A DNA stretch of 11,694 nucleotides from UBA7328 sp002471345 (lineage in GTDB: Bacteria; Bacteroidota; Bacteroidia; Chitinophagales; Saprospiraceae), in the NCBI GenBank assembly GCA_964011275.1, contig CAXGOB010000110.1, positions 1 to 11,694 of the forward strand. The letters run 5' to 3'. Every line of letters starts with the position of its first letter. Position 1 is the stretch's first letter. Below, in pieces: positions 7,228 through 11,694 of the stretch. Under the pieces are notes generated by a model that did not search any database, had not been told where the DNA came from, and saw only the letters and a program-made list of their open reading frames with translations. The position numbers and the translations under genes are program-made.

Positions 7228-9105
7228 ATGCCTGCTAACCCCAGAGAATTACCTCTCTTTAAACTTGCTGTGGCAGGGGCATTAGGAATTTTTATCCAGG
7301 ATAAGATCCATTTTAACTTTCTATTTTTATCATCTGCATTTTTCATATTACTATTCACTTTATTCGCCTTACATCAGAAAAGGACTATAGGATTGGTCCA
7401 TTTTATAAGATCGGGCATCATTTATTTAGCCATGATGTTGTTAGGAGCAGGATTGTATCAACTGAATGTAGACTCTTTAAGAAATATTGAAATAGATGAC
7501 TTGATGTTTGAAGATATTGAAGTGCTAATTACTTGTACTTCTATTCCAAAACACAAAAGGATGACCCAGTTTGAAGCGAAGATTACGCACATTAGACACG
7601 ATTCTAATCAATTCAAATCCATACGACCAGTCAAAACTTTAATTCATGTTAAAGACTCAATCTTCAACATTCATAGTGGAGATAAAGCAAGGATGAAAGG
7701 GATATTCAAAAACACCTCAAAATCAAATAGTCCGTTGGTCTTTGATTATTCTAAATATTTGAAATTTAGACATATAGCTTATCAAACCTATGTAAATCTT
7801 GATGAAATTTTAATAACCGATTCCAGATCTGAACCTTGGTACTCTGAAGTGAGAGGATGGGCTATTAAACAATTCACAGAAAACCTGTCATCTTCAAATG
7901 TCGCAATTGCATCTGCATTAGTTCTTGGTCATAGAGGATTGATTGACAATGATATGTATGACGCATTTGCCCAGACGGGTTCTATGCATGTCCTAGCGGT
8001 ATCTGGGCTTCATGTAGGTATATTGAGTGGATTGTTAGGATGGATACTTTCTTTGATCCGGAGCAACAATAAAGGATATCGATTTTTAAAAACAATAATC
8101 ATCTTATTGGGTATTTGGTCCTTTGCATTTATTACCGGAGGTAGTCCTTCAGTGTTGCGAGCAAGCCTGATGTTCAGTACTTTGGAAGTAGGAAAAGTCT
8201 GGCGGGGGCATTATTCTGTTTATAACTCTATCGGAGCAGCAGCACTAGCATTGTTGTGCATCGATCCTTTTATGATTTTTCATGTTGGATTTCAATTGTC
8301 ATTTGCTGCAATTATTAGCATAGTGATGTTCTGTCCTAAGATAAGCAAGGCTATAACTATTAAGAACCCATTTGGAAACTACTTGTGGAGGCTGATGAGC
8401 GTTGCGATCTCAGTCCAAATATTGACATTGCCCATTTCTTTATATTACTTCCATCAGTTTCCGGTATACTTCCTCATTACAGGTGTGACAGCTGTCGTAC
8501 TAGCTATTGGTATATTATCATCTGGATTGATTCTTTTATTCTTTTCAGCATTTCTAACTCTTGGTCCAGTTTGGCATTTGTATGATGGATTAGTATCTCT
8601 TCTATCTAGTAGCACCTATGCTATTCACTCATGGCCATATGGATTGATTCCAAATGTAGCTTTTGATCAAATTGCTGTTCTAATTTCTTTTATGTCTATA
8701 GCTTCATTCAGTTCTTACATATTTCTGAAGAATAAGCAAGCAGTAATATACGGTTTGGGATTGTTCTTAACATTGATGCTCTATAAAGAAGCTCAACACT
8801 TTACCCAAACGCAGAAACCAGAAATTGTTTTCTATGATACTCGGAAACCATTAGTCGATTTAATTGTGGATGGTAGAGTTTATTGCTACGCTCACCCATC
8901 TCTAACAAAGAATAATATCGATTTCACTACACGAAATTTTAGAATTTTTAAAAGAGCTGACCAGGTAGTATGGTTGGACTCAGAAGATCATTTGAAAGTC
9001 TTTTACGAGGAAAATTTGAGCTTTTTAAAAAATGTAAAAGAGAAAGACATTTCAGATGTATATGATCGTTCAGATTTGATGCCTAATGGTATTTCTTCTA
9101 AATAA
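7228..9105 (+). CDS. ComEC/Rec2-family DNA-uptake channel protein, without metallo-beta-lactamase domain
   Basis: Inner-membrane channel thought to pass single-stranded DNA into the cytoplasm during natural transformation. The 625-residue product begins with two or three hydrophobic segments (about 12-78). A soluble region follows (about 85-205, DUF4131/OB-like). The Competence domain has the family signature HVLAVSGLHVGIL (254-266), then ITGGSPSVLRASLMFS (302-317) and many membrane helices to about 520. The C-terminal 100 residues (FYDTRKPLVDLIVDGRVYCY and on) are soluble but show no HxHxDH motif. The metallo-beta-lactamase domain of the longer ComEC proteins is therefore absent, as in many Bacteroidota. 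The ATG at 7228 is the first in frame. The gene runs in the same direction as secG but is separated by 159 bases, so it probably has its own promoter. The stop faces the ydeI-like gene 2 bases away. Confidence 0.92.
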   Translation: MPANPRELPLFKLAVAGALGIFIQDKIHFNFLFLSSAFFILLFTLFALHQKRTIGLVHFIRSGIIYLAMMLLGAGLYQLNVDSLRNIEIDDLMFEDIEVLITCTSIPKHKRMTQFEAKITHIRHDSNQFKSIRPVKTLIHVKDSIFNIHSGDKARMKGIFKNTSKSNSPLVFDYSKYLKFRHIAYQTYVNLDEILITDSRSEPWYSEVRGWAIKQFTENLSSSNVAIASALVLGHRGLIDNDMYDAFAQTGSMHVLAVSGLHVGILSGLLGWILSLIRSNNKGYRFLKTIIILLGIWSFAFITGGSPSVLRASLMFSTLEVGKVWRGHYSVYNSIGAAALALLCIDPFMIFHVGFQLSFAAIISIVMFCPKISKAITIKNPFGNYLWRLMSVAISVQILTLPISLYYFHQFPVYFLITGVTAVVLAIGILSSGLILLFFSAFLTLGPVWHLYDGLVSLLSSSTYAIHSWPYGLIPNVAFDQIAVLISFMSIASFSSYIFLKNKQAVIYGLGLFLTLMLYKEAQHFTQTQKPEIVFYDTRKPLVDLIVDGRVYCYAHPSLTKNNIDFTTRNFRIFKRADQVVWLDSEDHLKVFYEENLSFLKNVKEKDISDVYDRSDLMPNGISSK

Positions 9106-9113
9106 ATTTATTT
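9100..9113. repeat. 14-base perfect AT palindrome spanning two convergent stop codons
   Basis: AAATAAATTTATTT is its own reverse complement. It contains the TAA stop of comEC (9103-9105) and, on the other strand, the TAA stop of the YdeI-like gene (9108-9110). A-T pairs only make a weak hairpin; with flanking T on the plus strand it could act as a minimal bidirectional end, but this is weak. Confidence 0.4.
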
Positions 9114-9707
9114 TCTGTATTTATCATTGGGGCTGATACCCTCTAAAATCATAGGAATACTCTTTTCCAATCTTCGGATTCTGGTTTCTTCTCTTTTAGC
9201 TTCGGAAATATGATCTGTAAATTCTCTTTTCCTTCCAAGTGTGAATTTATTAAAGGCTTCATTGAGAATGGGGTCATTATCAAGAGCTTTTTGTAATTCT
9301 ACAGGTATTATTAATGGTTTTTTTGATCCTCTTTGTGGTTTGATCTCTCTTCCTGCTCTTTGATTTTCAATGGCTTCATAGAGGTATTCGTGTATTCTGT
9401 TTTGATCTAAGTCTTCATTTTTGAAAAACTTCCATCTTCTCATTGCTTTGGTTTTGCCTTCTTGAGCATTAGAAAGTACATTGTACGGATCAGAAAGGAG
9501 GGCTCCTTGAAAAAACCACAGGCCTACAAAATCTTTAGTAGCGAATATGCTTGAGATGTTTTTATCTCGATCGATATAGAAAGGCATTCCCCATTTAATT
9601 TTTTCTTCTAGATCAGCTGAGCGTACTATTTTTCTTAGTTTCTGTAGCATTTCTGCCCATTCTCCTTGCTCTGATATATAATGATCAACGGATTTAGGAG
9701 TTTTCAT
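9108..9707 (-). CDS. YdeI/OmdA-type protein (DUF1801 plus OmdA C-terminal domain)
   Basis: Predicted cytosolic protein of the YdeI / OmpD-associated group. Its biochemical role is not established; some relatives are linked to peptide or bacteriocin stress. Residues about 12-115 form a DUF1801 (YdhG-like) domain, with EKIKWGMPFYIDRD (35-48), then VGLWFFQGALLSDP (61-74) and KAMRRWKFF (87-95). Residues about 130-192 match the OmdA region, with PLIIPVELQKALDNDP (131-146), FTLGRKREFTDHISEAKREE (155-174) and RRLEKSIPMILEG (178-190). The 199-residue length is normal for this two-domain form. It lies 52 bases downstream of the redoxin/monooxygenase gene on the same strand. A good -7 element in that gap suggests it can be transcribed alone. 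The product call is good; the function is not. Confidence 0.88.
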   Translation of the reverse strand: MKTPKSVDHYISEQGEWAEMLQKLRKIVRSADLEEKIKWGMPFYIDRDKNISSIFATKDFVGLWFFQGALLSDPYNVLSNAQEGKTKAMRRWKFFKNEDLDQNRIHEYLYEAIENQRAGREIKPQRGSKKPLIIPVELQKALDNDPILNEAFNKFTLGRKREFTDHISEAKREETRIRRLEKSIPMILEGISPNDKYRK

Positions 9708-9735
9708 GTGATGTTATTTTTAAAAGTGGTTACAT

Positions 9736-9743
9736 CAAAGATA
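9736..9743 (-). promoter_or_regulatory. Candidate Bacteroidota -7 element for the YdeI-like gene
   Basis: Read on the minus strand, TATCTTTG matches TAnnTTTG exactly and ends 28 bases before the ATG at 9707. It lies in the 52-base gap after the upstream gene's stop. No TTTG or TTG is seen about 19 bases further upstream, so the promoter would be incomplete. Confidence 0.35.
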
Positions 9744-9759
9744 ATTATGAATATTGTGA

Positions 9760-11544
9760 CTACTTCATCACTGCAGATATGTCTTCACGAGCCAAGTAAT
9801 TTCCTTTTACTAGTGATACATATCCAACTAACATTTCATCGAAGGTCTGTTCACCAAAATATAAGGTTTCAGATGGGTCTGGATTAAATTCATTGTTACT
9901 TGAATTGTCGAACACGGCATTAACAATCAATTCCGATCCTTTTGGAGCAAAAACAGGATGCTTAAGGACATAAAAGCGCTGCCAATTAAAATTATAAGCT
10001 GGTACAGATAGCAATTTTTCTTCTGATCCGTCAGGATATATCATTGTAAAATCCATACTTTTTCCTCTATAGTGCATGTGAGGTAGCATACTGAATATGG
10101 TCACATCCTCTTCAAATTTTTTAACTGCTGAAAAAGGTTGATGAGGCAATTTGGGTTGTATGAAAATTTCAAAATTAGAAGGCCCTATTGTGATATACTC
10201 AATATCTGGTCTCTCTTCATGAAAATATAAGCCGAGAATAGTCTCATCACTTTCTGCTTTTCCACTAGTTGTGTAGTGTAATTGAAAATGAACTGTGGAG
10301 CCTTTTGGTATTAACTTTCCTGTGCCTTCCGGAAAGATATCAGGTTCACCTCCAGGTGCCCATCCCGCCATAATTCCATCTAACCATTCACTGGCTCTTT
10401 GTTTGACAGGAAATTCGTAGCCTTTTGGATATTCAATGTTTGCTAAAACATGGTGAAGTACATTTGGATTTCCAGGAAGTACTTCTACTGCTTTGAGATA
10501 AAGATCTTCTTCAGTATTTAAGGCATATTCCTGCATTCTATAATCAATGATGCCAGAAGCAGGGATATCTTCTTTCTTTAATCTAATTTCTAAGTCAGGT
10601 GTGCCTAATGAATACTTATTCTCGTTTGGTTTGAGTAATGCTAATGGATCTCCTTGTCCTTTCGTCATTCCTCCATCTATCCATGCTACTAATTGCCTTT
10701 TCTCTTCTTGTGAAAGACTAAGGTCACCATGAAACTCGCCTACTTCAGGATCTGCTTGCCATGGTGGCATTCTCTGTGTTAGGAGTACTTGTTTGATCAT
10801 TCTTGACCATCCAAATACTGCATTATAGTTATTCATTGCCCATGGAGCAATACCGCCTTCCTGATGGCATTTATAACAATTGTCTTGGAGTAGTGGTGCT
10901 ATGTGATCCGCATATGTTAGTCCTTTATATCCTTCATTTTTACCTAATCTGGCAATAGCACATCCTTTTGTATTCACAAATGCAGAAGCTACTTCAGTTC
11001 TATTGATTACATTATCTAGAGCATCTTTGAGATAATGATTTGATGCTTTGTTTTTTTGACTTTCATAACCTAATCTATCATTGATTGGGCCTCTATATTT
11101 TAGGGTCCAATCTTTAGGATCTATAACAAAACACTCAGCTGTGATGTCTATATCTAATAGGTCTGCAACTAATTGATGCTTATCAATTAAAACAGGAATA
11201 TCTGAATCGTATGAAGACATTTCTTCCTTTACCGAAGATCTATTATCCTGGATATTTGAGTTAATCATTAAGAATTGAACATTCTTCTCAGAATACTCAG
11301 ATTTTATGGCTTGGAGATCAATAAATGCCTTTCTTACAATAGGGCATTTATTCCCCTGGACAAAAAGCACCACTGCGGCTGCATCTTTATGATATTGAAG
11401 TCTATGAAAATCTCCTTTATGGTCGAACAATCCAAAATCAGTGACTTTAGAGTAATCTATTTCTTTGGTAACTCTTTGTTCTGAGCAGGACAAAAATGAA
11501 ATAGTAGTGAGGAGCAACGTTAGTCTAAAAAGCAGTCTTTGCAT
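9760..11544 (-). CDS. Redoxin / cytochrome c / copper type II monooxygenase-like multidomain lipoprotein
   Basis: Exported redox protein of unknown substrate. The start is placed at the Met that begins a signal peptide (MQRLLFRLTLLLTTISFLSC). An earlier in-frame ATG at 11610 would put 22 non-hydrophobic-leader residues before it. Numbered from this Met (594 residues), Cys20 is the likely lipid anchor. Residues about 33-185 are an AhpC/TSA-type redoxin fold with a single Cys67 (GNKCPIVRKAF). A c-type heme motif, CYKCH (223-227), follows, with Met259 in QRMPPW as a possible sixth ligand. Residues about 310-594 resemble copper type II ascorbate-dependent monooxygenases of the peptidylglycine hydroxylase type. 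Candidate copper ligands are H364/H365 (NVLHHVLAN), H423 (FQLHYT), H489/H491 (LPHMHYRGK) and M571 (EQTFDEMLVGY). All ligand positions appear kept. It heads a minus-strand pair with the YdeI-like gene. Architecture is well supported; the reaction is not. Confidence 0.87.
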   Translation of the reverse strand: MQRLLFRLTLLLTTISFLSCSEQRVTKEIDYSKVTDFGLFDHKGDFHRLQYHKDAAAVVLFVQGNKCPIVRKAFIDLQAIKSEYSEKNVQFLMINSNIQDNRSSVKEEMSSYDSDIPVLIDKHQLVADLLDIDITAECFVIDPKDWTLKYRGPINDRLGYESQKNKASNHYLKDALDNVINRTEVASAFVNTKGCAIARLGKNEGYKGLTYADHIAPLLQDNCYKCHQEGGIAPWAMNNYNAVFGWSRMIKQVLLTQRMPPWQADPEVGEFHGDLSLSQEEKRQLVAWIDGGMTKGQGDPLALLKPNENKYSLGTPDLEIRLKKEDIPASGIIDYRMQEYALNTEEDLYLKAVEVLPGNPNVLHHVLANIEYPKGYEFPVKQRASEWLDGIMAGWAPGGEPDIFPEGTGKLIPKGSTVHFQLHYTTSGKAESDETILGLYFHEERPDIEYITIGPSNFEIFIQPKLPHQPFSAVKKFEEDVTIFSMLPHMHYRGKSMDFTMIYPDGSEEKLLSVPAYNFNWQRFYVLKHPVFAPKGSELIVNAVFDNSSNNEFNPDPSETLYFGEQTFDEMLVGYVSLVKGNYLAREDISAVMK

Positions 11545-11655
11545 TTGAGTGATTTTCGTGTCAAATAAATTTATATGATTTAACTGAATAAAGAATTTAA
11601 CTGGTATCAATAGATAGGTAGAAATTTAAATCAATAAAAAGGGATATTCAGGAAT

Positions 11656-11678
11656 TAAGGCATAGCTATCTAGCCTTA
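11656..11678. other. Hairpin at the right edge, possible terminator or leader structure
   Basis: TAAGGC (11656-11661) and TAG (11663-11665) pair with CTA (11670-11672) and GCCTTA (11673-11678). This gives a 9-base stem with one bulged A and a CTAT loop. The plus-strand flank is GGGTTTGATTTT, a poor T-run. It lies 112 bases upstream of the monooxygenase ATG. It could end a gene entering from the right or fold in the leader of the minus-strand transcript. The remaining 11545-11655 shows no gene. Confidence 0.35.
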
Positions 11679-11694
11679 GGGTTTGATTTTCTAG

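Noticed and set aside
8385..8585. Plus-strand open frame inside comEC.
   Set aside because: It lies wholly within the ComEC membrane domain in another frame and has no independent support.

Overview
The window looks like chromosomal DNA of a low-GC member of the Bacteroidota, probably a Cytophagales-type or related marine lineage. The grounds are AT-rich sequence, few Shine-Dalgarno sites, two short matches to the Bacteroidota -7 promoter element (TAnnTTTG), and a gene order typical of this phylum: miaB, a sigma-54 activator, an LptE-family lipoprotein, a charged hypothetical protein, then secG. The lineage below phylum level is inference. No tRNA, rRNA, insertion sequence, CRISPR array or prophage was seen.

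Layout, left to right. A SulP-family anion transporter with a long C-terminal extension lies on the minus strand (99-2330). A 374-base divergent region follows. It holds what looks like the decayed end of a VOC/glyoxalase gene and, closer to miaB, a perfect TGACA-N3-TGTCA dyad next to a TAnnTTTG element, a candidate promoter/operator. The plus-strand operon miaB, sigma-54 activator, lptE, hypothetical, secG (2717-7068) is tightly packed. Its last four genes overlap one another by 11, 1 and 4 bases, so translational coupling is likely. After a 159-base gap comes a ComEC/Rec2-type DNA-uptake channel gene (7228-9105). It converges on a minus-strand YdeI/OmdA-like gene (9108-9707), with the two stop codons 2 bases apart and sharing an AT palindrome. 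Upstream of that gene, on the same minus strand, is a large multidomain lipoprotein (redoxin, one c-type heme motif, copper type II monooxygenase-like region; 9760-11544). The right edge holds a hairpin and no gene.

The central operon joins tRNA modification (MiaB), lipopolysaccharide delivery to the outer membrane (LptE), preprotein export (SecG) and a transcription activator with no recognisable sensor domain. This suggests a regulator of envelope or export functions, but neither the signal nor the targets can be read from the sequence. The flanking genes (transporter, DNA-uptake channel, redox lipoprotein) are ordinary accessory or housekeeping genes. No clearly new defence or mobile system was found. 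The most unusual items are the sensorless sigma-54 activator inside an envelope operon, its charged uncharacterised partner, the redoxin-heme-copper fusion, and the C-terminal extension on the SulP protein.
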